From Candidatus Binatia bacterium (lineage in GTDB: Bacteria; Desulfobacterota; Binatia; HRBIN30), in contig JAKLJW010000002.1 of assembly GCA_023150935.1 (NCBI GenBank), forward strand, positions 124,001 through 188,000: a stretch of DNA of 64,000 nucleotides. Reading direction: 5' to 3'. Below, one piece after another: positions 35,261-43,917 of this stretch. Numbering within the stretch: position 1 is the first letter of the stretch; each line of letters starts with the position of its first letter. The notes under the pieces are model-generated. The model searched no databases and had not been told where the DNA came from. It worked only from the letters and a program-made list of their open reading frames with translations. Made by a program: the position numbers and the translations under genes.

Positions 35261-36967
35261 TCAGCTTCGCCGCACCAGTTTGAGTAGTTCGCGGACACGG
35301 ACCGGGCGGCCGCGGCCGAGGATGTGCCACCAGAGCAGAGTCGTCCAGCCTCCCACCGACAGCAGCAAGGTAACGGTGCAGAGAAAGCTGCCGAGCTGGG
35401 AGTGCGACACGGTGGGGACGAGCAGGGCGGTGCAAATCGACATCGACGCGGCAAAACCCGCCAGCGACAGGCGACTGGCAAGCTGATGGATACGCTGGGG
35501 TAGATCGTCGAGCCCCGGCGACACAGCGCGCACCTGCAGGCTGCCCTGTTCGGCGTCCTGCAGGATCTGTTCGAGTTGGGCCGGGAGGCTGCGCAGCAGG
35601 CTGCTGACCTCGGTGGCGCCGCCCATGGCGTTGGCGAGCAGCCGCGTCGGTCCCCAGCGCGCGGCGACGAGGCGTTCGGCGGTGGGTCGTGCGATGCCCA
35701 CGAGGTCGACGTGCGGGTGCCACGTGCGGACGATGCCTTCGAGCGTTGCCGTGGCCTTTACGAGAACGGCGTATTCGGGCGCGAGCTTGATGCGGAAGTC
35801 GTTGGCCGCGGCGGCGAAAGCCTCGACGAAGCCGCCGGAATCGACATCCTCGATCGACGCGACGGTGAGATAGGTTGTGCGCAGACGGGCCACTTCCGCC
35901 CTCAGCTCGGCGATATTGACGCGCTGCGTGGGCGTGCCCATGCGCAGCAGAACGCGCGCGATCGAGGCGTCGTCGCCGAGGATGAGCGCGAAGATGAGCG
36001 TGACCAGGTCGTCGCGCTGCGATTGGTCGAGACGGCCGGTAAGACCGAAGTCGATCAGGCAAATCCGGCCGTCGCCGTCTACCAACACATTGCCGGGGTG
36101 CGGGTCGCCGTGAAAGAAACCGTCGACGAACACCTGCTTGACGGCGGCGTGCACCAGCTCCTCGACGACGCGCTTCGCGGCGTCACTGTGGGGCGTGAGG
36201 GTGCGCAACGATGCGCCGGGGAAGAACTCCATGGCCAGCACCGTGCGGCAGCTATATTCGCGGTGCGGTGCGGGGACGACCAGGGCGCGCACCGGGTCGA
36301 GAAGTCGGCGGGCAGTCTCCAGGTTTTCGAGCTCCGAGGCGAAGTCGAGCTCGCGCAGCAGCCCCCGTTCGAACTCGGCAATGACCTCGGAGACGGCGGC
36401 AAGCTGCATTTCGTCGATTGCCGATTCGAGGGCGCGGGCGGCGATGTAAAGGATGTTGAGATCGCCGCGCAGGATGCGTTCGATGCCCGGACGCTGGACC
36501 TTGACGACTAGGGGCGTGCCGTCGGCGGCCGTGGCGCGGTGCGTCTGCGCGATCGATGCAGTGCCGAGCGGGCGTTCGTCGAAAACCGGGAATACCTCGG
36601 GAAGCGAACGGCCGAGTCCGACCTCGACCACCTCGCGGACGGCGGCGAAGGGGACTTCCGGGGCGTTGTCCTGCAGCGACTCCAGGGCGGTGATGTATTC
36701 GGCCGGCAGGAGGTCGCGGCGGATGGAAAGCACCTGCCCGAGCTTGATGAACGTGGGGCCGAGGTCGGCCAGCAGCCGGGCGAAGCGTTCCGCGTGCGAA
36801 GCGGCCGGGGCGGCATCGCCGTCGGCGCGGCCGGCCAGAGCCCCGAAACCGTGGCGCACGAGGATGCCGGTGACGCGCGTCAGGCGTTCGATGTCGCGGG
36901 CTGCGATACCCAGCAGCGAGTCCTGAGTCGTCGTCGACAGCGTCGTCGTCCCCTGGCACCCCCTCAT
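35261..36967 (-). CDS. ABC1/UbiB-family atypical kinase
   Basis: 568 residues. The KxGQ motif appears as FIKLGQVLSIRRDLLP (about 91-106), followed by the Ala-rich loop PLGTASIAQTHRA and the ATP-binding VVKVQRPGIE; NFFHGDPHPGNV-type catalytic loop is seen as FFHGDPHPGNVLVD with DFGLTG metal site (about 300-325). Two hydrophobic helices end the protein (about 505-560), as usual for membrane-linked UbiB proteins. UbiB kinases support quinone and lipid metabolism by an ATPase activity. No ubiquinone genes are nearby. It precedes the M28 peptidase by 111 bases on the same strand. Confidence 0.9.
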   Translation of the reverse strand: MRGCQGTTTLSTTTQDSLLGIAARDIERLTRVTGILVRHGFGALAGRADGDAAPAASHAERFARLLADLGPTFIKLGQVLSIRRDLLPAEYITALESLQDNAPEVPFAAVREVVEVGLGRSLPEVFPVFDERPLGTASIAQTHRATAADGTPLVVKVQRPGIERILRGDLNILYIAARALESAIDEMQLAAVSEVIAEFERGLLRELDFASELENLETARRLLDPVRALVVPAPHREYSCRTVLAMEFFPGASLRTLTPHSDAAKRVVEELVHAAVKQVFVDGFFHGDPHPGNVLVDGDGRICLIDFGLTGRLDQSQRDDLVTLIFALILGDDASIARVLLRMGTPTQRVNIAELRAEVARLRTTYLTVASIEDVDSGGFVEAFAAAANDFRIKLAPEYAVLVKATATLEGIVRTWHPHVDLVGIARPTAERLVAARWGPTRLLANAMGGATEVSSLLRSLPAQLEQILQDAEQGSLQVRAVSPGLDDLPQRIHQLASRLSLAGFAASMSICTALLVPTVSHSQLGSFLCTVTLLLSVGGWTTLLWWHILGRGRPVRVRELLKLVRRS

Positions 36968-37261
36968 AGCACGAACCGGTCTTTACCCAAGTTGTTGCGT
37001 GCCGGTCGCCGACCCTTGACTGTCCGGCATCCGGATCAGACCGGCCGTTGCGACGCTGCATCCTTGTCGACCGCGGACAACGGGCGGCGCAAGGCCCTCC
37101 GTGTCGGCAAGCTGCCGCAGAACGGCGAGCGGCCGGCGATGGTCGACGAGGGCCCCGGCGGACCCCGTGCGTGGCTACAAGCTCATCGCGGCGAAAACGG
37201 TTGACGTGTGTGGCGACGAGTCTACGGTGGTGCAGGAACTGAATGGAAAGGAACTCGCGCG

Positions 37262-37507
37262 ATGAAGAAGTCCCTCCTCGACAGGATCGAAGTCAATCCG
37301 GAGGTCATGGTATGCAAGCCAGTCATCCGTGGCACCCGCATCACCGTAGAGATCATCCTCGAAAAACTTGCGGCGGACATTCCGATCGAGGAGATTCTTG
37401 AAGACTATCCTCGTCTCTCCAGGGACGATGTCTTGGCGGCCATCGCCTATGCGCGCGAGGTCGTGGGCACGGAGGAGATCGTTCCGCGGGTGCGCGCAGT
37501 TCGATGA
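37262..37507 (+). CDS. DUF433 antitoxin
   Basis: 81 residues from the ATG at 37262 with GGAAAGGA upstream. The pattern NPEVMVCKPVIRGTRITVE-type followed by ILEKLAADIPIEEILEDYP and LSRDDVLAAIAYA is the DUF433 (VapB-like) fold with a winged helix. These are cognate antitoxins of PIN-like DUF5615 toxins. The stop overlaps the toxin start by four bases (ATGA), typical of translational coupling. Antitoxin probably binds its own promoter upstream of 37262. Confidence 0.9.
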   Translation: MKKSLLDRIEVNPEVMVCKPVIRGTRITVEIILEKLAADIPIEEILEDYPRLSRDDVLAAIAYAREVVGTEEIVPRVRAVR

Positions 37508-37869
37508 AGCTCCTCGCTGACGAGAGCATCGAATCCGCGATCGAGAGGACCCTCCGCGATGCAGGGCACGACCTCGTTTCCATCGCCAAGGAAAGTCCGG
37601 GCGCCGAAGATCGGGAGGTCCTCTCGCGCGCAAGACGGGAAAGGCGGATCCTGCTCACGAACGACAAGGACTTTGCCGAAATCGCGTTCCGCCAGCGCAC
37701 GGCTTCGGCGGGAATTGTACTGGTGCGACTTCCGCGCTTGCGGGCAGTGGTCAAGGCAAGGCGGATCGCCGAGGTTGTTCGCGAGCAGGGACGCTCGCTC
37801 TGGAAGACGATGACGGTGGTCGAAGCGCACGCCATCCGCCGCCGCCCGCTTCCGGGGCGGTCGCGATAA
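37504..37869 (+). CDS. DUF5615 PIN-like toxin
   Basis: 121 residues. The N-terminal MKLLADESIES, the middle SPGAEDREVLSRARRERRILLTNDKDFAEIAF and GIVLVRLP match DUF5615, a PIN-like nuclease fold; the acidic residues Asp6, Glu7, and Asp of TNDKDF are in place. Probably an RNase that cleaves RNA when freed from its DUF433 antitoxin, encoded just upstream with ATGA overlap. Target RNA unknown. Confidence 0.88.
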   Translation: MKLLADESIESAIERTLRDAGHDLVSIAKESPGAEDREVLSRARRERRILLTNDKDFAEIAFRQRTASAGIVLVRLPRLRAVVKARRIAEVVREQGRSLWKTMTVVEAHAIRRRPLPGRSR

Positions 37870-37925
37870 TGCGGTTCTGGCGAGCGCCAAGGCGCGCGTC
37901 CAACGGTTCGCGAACAGCGTGCGCG

Positions 37926-39362
37926 CTACCCGCTCTGCACCAACGCCCGTGACCACAGGTCGTTGGCAAGGACACCGTCGGGGTCGAGTCGCTGCTTGAT
38001 GGCCAGGAAACGCGCCAGCCGATCGCGGCCGTAGGCCCGCTCGACGTCGGCGGGCCGAAGGACGGCGTCCTTGGCGAAGTAGAACCGGCCGCCCGCCGCC
38101 AAAACACGCTCGGTAAGCCGCTCGGTCAGAGCCCACAGGTCGGCGCGTTGACCCGCCCGTACCGGGAAATCGAGCGCCAGCGACCAGCCGTCGACCGCGT
38201 GCGAAAGCAGAAACTGATCGGGACGATGCCGCTTGAGTACGCCGAGGTACGAGCAGCGGTTCTCCTGCCGGCAGAGTTCGAGCACGTCGCGGACGCACGC
38301 GCGCGCCTCGGCGTGGGGGACGAAGATCTGGTACTGGATGAAACCCTCCGGCCCGTAAGCGAGTCGCCAGTCGGGAACGTAGTCGAGGAGGAATGCGAAG
38401 GCGACGTGCGATTGCAGATAGGTGTGGCCGTCCTGCAGCCGCGAGGTGAAGAACTTCACCGCGTTCACCAGCGCCACCCCCGGATCGTTGGTGAACAGGC
38501 GCATGATTCGCCACAGTGCGCTGCGCGGGAAACCGAGGATTCGCGGCGGCAGGCCCTGCCTTTCGACGTGCAACGATACCGCCGCTTCCGGGTCTTCGCC
38601 CGCCCTGAGGTAGTTGGCAACGTGGATGATACCGCGGCCCAGTTCGGCAGCACGAGCGAAACAATCTACCCAACCGACCACGTAGTCGCCGTGCGGCAGG
38701 TGCGCTTCGAAACGATCGAACAGCTCGTCCAGATTGCGGGCGGAAAGCGCCTCGACTCGCAGGCGGCCGCTCTCGACCGGCTTCAGTTGCAACCTCACCC
38801 GGGTGATTGCGCCGAGCAGGCCGAGCCCGCCGACAACGGCGAAAAAGACGTCGGGGTTTTCGTCCCGGCTGCAACGCACGATATCGCCGGCGGGGGTGAG
38901 CAGGTCGAGATCGAGCACGTGGTCGCCGAACGGTCCGGCGCGGAAGTTGTTCTTGCCGTGGACGTTCATCGACACGCAGCCGGCGAGCGTTGGGTGCATG
39001 GTTCCGGGCACCACCGCCGGCCAGTAACCGTCCTCGATGGTACGCCGCCACAGTCCTTCGATGGTGACGCCGGGACCCGCGTCGATGATCCCGGTTGCCG
39101 GTTCCCAGGCGGTGACACGATCGATTCCGGTCGTATCGACAACCAGTCCGCTGGCGTTAAGCGCGGCGTCGCCGTAGCTCCGGCCGGCGCCGCGGAACGC
39201 GATCGTGAGTCCCTCGGCCCGCGCCCGTTGCACCGTGAGCGCCAGCTCCTCGACGGTGCGCGGCGCGACGTACCGGCACACCGCCCTGACCGCCCGGCCG
39301 AAGCCCTCGAGAACCCGCAACTCCGCGGTGTGGCGCAACGACGTTCGCTTGAGAAGGTTCAT
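37926..39362 (-). CDS. FAD-binding oxidoreductase, DprE1-like
   Basis: 478 residues, similar in length to DprE1 (about 460). The FAD PCMH domain has RTVEELALTVQRARAEGL then FRGAGRSYGDAALN (about 54-67) and GCVSMNVHGKNNFR-AGPFGDHV, closely like decaprenylphosphoryl-beta-D-ribose oxidase. A C-terminal ALO/cap domain includes YQIFVPHAEARA. DprE1 oxidises the 2-hydroxyl of polyprenyl-phospho-ribose, and the keto product is reduced by DprE2, giving arabinose. The SDR gene directly upstream overlaps by one base (TAATG), which supports the same two-step epimerisation here. Whether the substrate is a pentose in this organism is not shown. Confidence 0.84.
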   Translation of the reverse strand: MNLLKRTSLRHTAELRVLEGFGRAVRAVCRYVAPRTVEELALTVQRARAEGLTIAFRGAGRSYGDAALNASGLVVDTTGIDRVTAWEPATGIIDAGPGVTIEGLWRRTIEDGYWPAVVPGTMHPTLAGCVSMNVHGKNNFRAGPFGDHVLDLDLLTPAGDIVRCSRDENPDVFFAVVGGLGLLGAITRVRLQLKPVESGRLRVEALSARNLDELFDRFEAHLPHGDYVVGWVDCFARAAELGRGIIHVANYLRAGEDPEAAVSLHVERQGLPPRILGFPRSALWRIMRLFTNDPGVALVNAVKFFTSRLQDGHTYLQSHVAFAFLLDYVPDWRLAYGPEGFIQYQIFVPHAEARACVRDVLELCRQENRCSYLGVLKRHRPDQFLLSHAVDGWSLALDFPVRAGQRADLWALTERLTERVLAAGGRFYFAKDAVLRPADVERAYGRDRLARFLAIKQRLDPDGVLANDLWSRALVQSG

Positions 39363-40102
39363 TAGAAGTTCAGGTGGCGGAAGACGAAGGAGGGCAGCGC
39401 CCGGACGATGCCCGCAACGAGCGCCCAGCGCGGCGGCACAAAGCCGCTGGCGCTATTGCCGCGGCGCGCGAGCGCAATCGACTGCCGGGCCGCCTCGTTG
39501 GCCGACACGAGCCAGAACAACCCCGGCATGCCGCGCGTCATGGCGGTATCGACGAAGCCGGGTTTTACGGTCACGACGTTGACCCCGTAGCGCGAACACC
39601 GATTGCGCAGCGACTCGAGGTACGTCGATAGCGCCGCCTTCGACGTGCAATAGGCCGGGTTGCCACGCCGCCCGCGCTCGCCGGCGATGCTCGATATACC
39701 GAGGATGGTGCCTCGCCGCGCCGCCTCGAAGTGTGCCGCCGCGAGGTTCATCCACGCCATGGCGCCGAGCAGGTTGACGACGATCATGTCGCGGTCCTTG
39801 GGAAAGCTGTACTCGCCCTCGGCAATCGGTGGCATCGTGCCGGCGGCGTAGATCAGCGTGTCGAGTCCGCCAAGCTTTTCCACGATCCGCGCGAACAGCT
39901 CCGGGACCGCATCGGCGTCCGCCACGTCGTGCACGAACGGAGTCAGCTTGCCCGGCAGGGTGACGGCAATCCGCTCCAGCTCGTCGGCGCGCCGGCCGAG
40001 AATGGCGACGTCGGCGCCGCCGCACGCGAGTTGCACGGCGATGGCCTCTCCGATGCCGCTGGAGGCTCCGACGACGATGGCTTTGGCGAATTCGACGCTC
40101 AT
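39362..40102 (-). CDS. SDR-family reductase, DprE2-like
   Basis: 246 residues from the ATG at 40102; the open frame extends to 40174 but that part is unconserved. VVGASSGIGEAIAVQLA (about 10-26) is the NAD(P) site, and the ISSIAG...YCTSK segment supplies the catalytic Ser, Tyr and Lys. Short-chain dehydrogenases in this position are the DprE2 partner of DprE1. Stop and the next start share one base, so the pair is translationally coupled. Role: reduces the 2-keto intermediate of a lipid-linked sugar (inference from pairing). Confidence 0.84.
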   Translation of the reverse strand: MSVEFAKAIVVGASSGIGEAIAVQLACGGADVAILGRRADELERIAVTLPGKLTPFVHDVADADAVPELFARIVEKLGGLDTLIYAAGTMPPIAEGEYSFPKDRDMIVVNLLGAMAWMNLAAAHFEAARRGTILGISSIAGERGRRGNPAYCTSKAALSTYLESLRNRCSRYGVNVVTVKPGFVDTAMTRGMPGLFWLVSANEAARQSIALARRGNSASGFVPPRWALVAGIVRALPSFVFRHLNF

Positions 40103-40282
40103 ACCCAATTCTGTAGAGCAAGATCTACTCAAAGGCCACGCACGGCTGCAAGAAGCGCGGCGCAACGATCCCATGCTCGGAACCTCGTCCCCCTGGCGCG
40201 TGCGATTTCGTCGCCATCGATTGCGGCTCGGGAAATGGCCGGAAACAGGCCACCGCAGCTTGCGCGATTCGACGGCCGGACG

Positions 40283-40669
40283 TCAGCGGTCAAGCTCTTT
40301 TGGGTCCGGGCAGTTCGCGAACACCGTGTCACCGCAGACGGTCAGGGGCACCCGAATGAGGAACTTGCCGCACGGTGGGCCGGCAACGCACTCTCCCGTG
40401 TCGGGCAGGTAGCAGGCGCCGTGAGTGGCGCAGAGGATGAACCGCTTGTCTTCCGTAAGAAACCGGTTGTCGGTCCAGTCCATGGTCATTGGCACGTGCA
40501 GGCAGCGATTCACGTAGGCGTAGAGCCTGCCATCGTGATTGACCACGAACGCCTCCTCCTCCCGCCCGTCGCAGGCAAGGAGGAACTTCTTCGTTTCGCC
40601 GGGTTGCAGTTCGCCGACGCGAACCACCGGTTGCCGTTGCCCGCGCGGGCCTTCCGTCGTTGGGCACAT
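40283..40669 (-). CDS. Rieske [2Fe-2S] ferredoxin-like protein
   Basis: 128 residues. The two cluster motifs are C-x-H (RCLHVPM) and C-x2-H (CATHGACY), with 40-50 residues between, as in Rieske domains of nitrite reductase small subunits and dioxygenase ferredoxins. No signal peptide or membrane helix, so it is a soluble electron carrier. The start at 40669 (MCPTTEG) lacks a clear Shine-Dalgarno; the frame is open for far longer upstream. No oxygenase gene is adjacent, so the partner is unknown. Confidence 0.82.
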   Translation of the reverse strand: MCPTTEGPRGQRQPVVRVGELQPGETKKFLLACDGREEEAFVVNHDGRLYAYVNRCLHVPMTMDWTDNRFLTEDKRFILCATHGACYLPDTGECVAGPPCGKFLIRVPLTVCGDTVFANCPDPKELDR

Positions 40670-40760
40670 GGGAGAATCGGACGACAACGTACTGCGTAGG
40701 CCTTCGCGGCGAAAGACCGCCGTGGCGTCCGCCGCGCAGTGGTTCCCGGAGGCGCCCGGC

Positions 40761-41930
40761 CTAGCTGCCGGGCGCCGGCAGGAAGTTGTACTGGAAGATG
40801 CCGAAGTTGCGAGGCGGCACGAGCGCGCTGCCGGGGGGAAATAGCTCGCCCTCGCGTTCGCCGAACGTGTCGAGAAAGTCGATAAAGGTCGCCAGAGTCC
40901 ACGTACCGAAAGCGTCAATCTGGCCGCACTTGCCGTCCTTCGTGTCGGGCGCGATGCATTTCCCGTTGTCGATGTTCTCGACGCTGAACAGGAGCACGAC
41001 ACGCGCCGCGGTGGCGGCGTCGAGCGATACGTTCCGCCAGAGGTTCGGCGGCGCGGCAAGCAATCCGGAGAAAGCGGAAAAGATCCCGCTCGGCTCGTTG
41101 CGGTTCTCCGTATAGATCGTCGTCGTGCTTCCCGTCTGTGCGTCGTACTGCGGCGGCTCGGTGGACGTGTAGATGTTGTACGCCTCGACGTAAACCTCAT
41201 CGAGGGGGTGTGCGGCGCCGGCGGCCAGATAAGCCAGCGACTTATGGAACTCGTCGGTACCGAACGTCATCCCGATACGCACCGACGGGGGTAGGTACAG
41301 CGCGCGTTGGGCGTTCATCTCGTCGATGAGCGCGACTTTCTCCGCCGCCGTGCTGCCGTCGGGATCGAGCACGAACCCGGCGATCTTCGGCTTTCCCTCC
41401 GGAATGACCGCGTTGATCCGACTTACCCAGAACATCTGCTTACCGATTGGGTCGCCGATGTCGGGCGCGAATGTCCATGTGTCGTCGCTCGGCAGCACGA
41501 ACAGTTCGTAGTCTGCAGGTAGTCGTCCGACGAGATCCGCGACGAAATCCGCATCGGGCGCCACACGCCACGGCTGCTGGCCGCCGGCCCAGGTCACTGC
41601 GGGGTCCTCGATTCGCACGACCACGCGGTGCGTGGCGATTTGCGTCTGACTGGTGCCGTTCAGGTAGTCGGTGAGCGCACGGTACTGCGTTGCGAAGAAG
41701 TCGGGCGCGTAGCCGATGGTCGGCTGCTCGAACCACAAGACCAGCGACGGAGGGTCTTCGGCGCTGACGTCCGATCCCGGAGCCGTACCGTCGCCGGCGC
41801 AGGCTCCGGTCAGAATCGCGAGCACGAGAAGCGACAGGCGACCGACGCACTCCACGGACCGGAGGCAGATCGCCGCAATACGGTTCCGGTAGCCCGGGCA
41901 GGTTGCCCGCAGGAACGTTCGTTGCGACAT
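40761..41930 (-). CDS. Putative exported lipoprotein of unknown function
   Basis: 389 residues from the ATG at 41930 (AAGGGC upstream), or about 364 from GTG at 41855. The hydrophobic SLLVLAILTGAC stretch ends in a lipobox, so Cys would be lipidated. The mature protein has alternating hydrophobic strands and phrases such as PSVRIGMTFGTDEFHKSLAYLAAG and VYVEAYNIYTS that look like a TIM barrel; a glycoside-hydrolase-like fold is possible, but I do not recognise a family. It has no obvious partner. Confidence 0.6.
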   Translation of the reverse strand: MSQRTFLRATCPGYRNRIAAICLRSVECVGRLSLLVLAILTGACAGDGTAPGSDVSAEDPPSLVLWFEQPTIGYAPDFFATQYRALTDYLNGTSQTQIATHRVVVRIEDPAVTWAGGQQPWRVAPDADFVADLVGRLPADYELFVLPSDDTWTFAPDIGDPIGKQMFWVSRINAVIPEGKPKIAGFVLDPDGSTAAEKVALIDEMNAQRALYLPPSVRIGMTFGTDEFHKSLAYLAAGAAHPLDEVYVEAYNIYTSTEPPQYDAQTGSTTTIYTENRNEPSGIFSAFSGLLAAPPNLWRNVSLDAATAARVVLLFSVENIDNGKCIAPDTKDGKCGQIDAFGTWTLATFIDFLDTFGEREGELFPPGSALVPPRNFGIFQYNFLPAPGS

Positions 41931-42159
41931 GCCCTTACAATATCAGACATCCCCGCTCCTACCGCGACTACTGGCGCCGGCAGACACGTGCCGCCCTTGA
42001 AGATACGGCCAGCCGCGAAGCTCTGGAGATTCGGCATGCATCCACGGCGAACGGCGGGCGCGCTCGGGTGCGGGCGCGCCCTTCTTACCGGCGGGATTCC
42101 CCGTGCCGCGAGATATCGCCCCGCGCGGTTTCTGCGATCCGTTCGAGCCGCCCCGGGGT

Positions 42160-42336
42160 TCAGGACTTCGCCTCGAACTGCATGCCGTCGTTCCCGGTCA
42201 CCGGCCCCGGCGTGAAAGCCGTCTCGTAACAGTTCCCGGTGTCGCTGTGCAGTTGGGCGCGCACCCACGAATCGAGGCCGAGCGGATAGAAATCGTCGTC
42301 CCAGCTCCGATCCGGGGTGCAACTCGCCGGCGCCAT
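42160..42336 (-). pseudogene. Remnant: C-terminal end of an exported protein
   Basis: Reading left from 42336, 58 codons encode a sequence with FYPLGLDSWVRAQLHSDTG and NCYETAFTPG, ending in a normal stop. Its composition (Trp, Tyr, Cys, Asp rather than Arg/Ala) differs from random GC-rich shadow ORFs, and it looks like the end of a larger protein of the surface-protein type. In-frame codons upstream stop after about 14 more. No start signal is visible, so it is probably a fragment left by a deletion. Confidence 0.4.
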
Positions 42337-42375
42337 AACGCGAGGATCAGGCGCGGGCGCGCCCTCCGTTTTGAG

Positions 42376-42603
42376 TTAGGCCAGCTGCGCCGCGAGGACT
42401 CTCCGCGCAACAAGAGGGACCTCCACGGAAGCGAAGTAGGCGGCCGGATAAAGGTAATCCTCGCCCGACTCATCGACGACGCGCAGGTAGCCGTCCTTCG
42501 CGGCCGCGGCATCCGGAAGAACCGGATAGACCTTGCGGACCTCGAGATCGATGCAGTCGTCGTTTCGCAAACAGATGACGAAACTCATCCTTCGTCGTTT
42601 CAT
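42376..42603 (-). CDS. Small conserved hypothetical protein (cassette partner of next gene)
   Basis: 75 residues. It has an all-beta look: FVICLRNDDCIDLEVRKVYPVLPDA then YLRVVDESGEDYLYPAAYF. As I recall, small proteins with this VVDESGEDYLYP motif are found beside proteins like the one at 42606 in unrelated bacteria, so the two form a conserved cassette. It starts two bases after the stop of that gene. Function is unknown; a toxin-antitoxin or regulatory pair is possible. No DNA-binding helix is seen. Confidence 0.65.
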   Translation of the reverse strand: MKRRRMSFVICLRNDDCIDLEVRKVYPVLPDAAAAKDGYLRVVDESGEDYLYPAAYFASVEVPLVARRVLAAQLA

Positions 42604-42605
42604 AC

Positions 42606-42839
42606 CTAGTCCAAGTACCGCTTGACCTTCATTCCCACCCTACCAACGCCGTGCGCTTCATACCAGTGAATCTCGGCTCGATGAACACCACCGGTCGACA
42701 GCCGCACCATCGCCACGCCCTTGAGCTTGCGCCATTGGCCAGCTCCAAACCGCTTGCGCAAGAACGCGCGTCGACGCACCGATCTTCCCCGAGCGATCAC
42801 CTCGATTGCGTTGATCTCGCCGAGCAACTCCAATGTCAC
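42606..42839 (-). CDS. Small conserved basic hypothetical protein (cassette)
   Basis: 77 residues from GTG at 42839; a TTG three codons in gives the more common MELL start. The core IEVIARGRSVRR, QWRKLKGVAMVRLSTGG and HRAEIHWYEAHGVGR is characteristic of a small conserved family, rich in Arg and Lys. Its GTG overlaps the stop of the truncated four-helix-bundle gene (GTGA), so it may be translated from the same message. Paired with 42376. Function unknown; toxin-antitoxin-like. Confidence 0.65.
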   Translation of the reverse strand: MTLELLGEINAIEVIARGRSVRRRAFLRKRFGAGQWRKLKGVAMVRLSTGGVHRAEIHWYEAHGVGRVGMKVKRYLD

Positions 42840-43135
42840 GGCTCGCCATATGCCACGCCTCGACCAACAAGCCGAACGCTCCGGTTGAGGCGCGGCGGCG
42901 CTCCCAGCCGGAAGCTCCCGCCGCCGTCGCCGGCAGCCGCTTGATCCCGGCGGCGCTCACCGCCGGTCGCCTTGCCGTTCCCCTCGGCGATATTCAGCGG
43001 GATCGCTGGCGATGCTCGCAGCAACTGCTCCTTCGCGTTTCGCTGCCCCTTGATGCCTTCACAGAGCCGATACGCCCAGCCAACGTACTCGATGGCCGCG
43101 CGATATACCTCAAGTCGCTCGTGGCCGAAGATCAT
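42836..43135 (-). pseudogene. Truncated four-helix-bundle (23S rRNA intervening-sequence-type) protein
   Basis: 99 codons. The first two thirds (GHERLEVYRAAIEYVGWAYRL, KEQLLRASPAIPLNIAEGNGKATGGERRR) match the four-helix-bundle family that includes 23S rRNA intervening-sequence proteins and, by fold, the bacterial Avd of diversity-generating retroelements. After GGERRR the family continues with FFEIARGSALEC in other members; here the frame reads into Arg/Gly-rich sequence, and none of the other frames restores it. So the C-terminal two helices are lost. It is directly downstream, in its own transcription direction, of a hairpin-rich repeat (43200-43600). Confidence 0.65.
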
Positions 43136-43199
43136 CGTGCTGTCATCGATTCCGATGCCGATTCCGACCCCGACCCCGATCGATCAAGCCGAACTCCGC

Positions 43200-43600
43200 T
43201 CTAACCCGCGGGGTCGTAGGCGCGACCCTTGTCCAGCCAGCGTTTCCGGCGCCGGCTCGCTCGCCCAACGGGCGAGAATCTCTGCTCCGATATGGAACGT
43301 GGCGCGTCGAGTCCCGCCCTTTCAGGGCTCGGTGTCCACGCTCGCCTTGACCCGGACGTTGCTCCGGGCTGATGCCCTTTGCCCCTTCGGGGCGTGCGCG
43401 CGAGCCGACGTTCCGTCCGATGCTCAGGCCCGAAGGGACGGCCATTCACCAGCCCGGGGGGCAACGCCCCGGGGAACGATTCGAAGACAGGAAACCGAAC
43501 CCCCCGAAAGGGCGTCATGCGACGGCGAGCCACATCGCACAGAGGCCTGCACGCACAATGGCCGGCGTCCTTTCGCAAAAGAACCGTCCCTTAAGAGCGG
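43200..43600. repeat. Hairpin-rich non-coding repeat element
   Basis: No credible gene lies between 43136 and 43659, but the DNA contains a series of short GC hairpins: GCCCT-ttc-AGGGC (43316-43328), CCCGGA/TCCGGG (43351-43368), GGGC-tgat-GCCC (43366-43377), GCCCC-ttc-GGGGC (43381-43393) and a larger stem at 43453-43474. ORFs here are in Pro/Arg/Gly composition of translated repeats. Similar hairpin strings recur next to four-helix-bundle genes in other bacteria (from memory), so this may be a dispersed element linked to that gene. Confidence 0.55.
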
Positions 43601-43659
43601 AGTTATGGCGGCGGCCGGACGATTTCACAATCGCGCCGGCAGGGGTAGACTGGTCGACG

Positions 43660-43917
43660 ATGGATGCCGACGCATTGCGCGCCTTTGCCAGTCGGGATTG
43701 GGAGGCGATCGCCGCGAGTAAGCGCAGGCACTGGGCCCATGCGCTGCGCAGCCGCGGGCCGGAGGCACTGTTTCAGGTGGCGCTGCGGCTCCGCGACCAT
43801 GCGCGCGCGCTTCAGCCCGACTGGCCGACCGCCCACGAGAGAGCGCGGGACCTCGCTGACCACATCGAGCTCAAGCAGCTCCTCGATCGCGCCGCTCATG
43901 CGGGCTCCACTGGTTGA
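43660..43917 (+). CDS. Small helical protein preceding nucleotidyltransferase (TA-like partner)
   Basis: 85 residues from the ATG at 43660 (AGGGG about 14 bases upstream). It is an all-helical protein rich in Arg, Ala, Asp and His, with RDWEAIAASKRRHWAHALR and ADHIELKQLLDRAAHAG. It overlaps the nucleotidyltransferase start by 20 bases. Such small helical proteins next to nucleotidyltransferases often form MNT/HEPN-like or similar pairs; no HEPN motif (R-x4-6-H) can be confirmed. Function unassigned. Confidence 0.65.
   Translation: MDADALRAFASRDWEAIAASKRRHWAHALRSRGPEALFQVALRLRDHARALQPDWPTAHERARDLADHIELKQLLDRAAHAGSTG

Noticed and set aside
42836-43135. 23S rRNA intervening sequence
   Set aside because: No 23S rRNA sequence is found around the four-helix-bundle remnant, so it is not an IVS inside rRNA.
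43143-43578. ORFs within the hairpin-rich region
   Set aside because: Pro/Arg/Gly translation of palindromes, no start signal, no domain.
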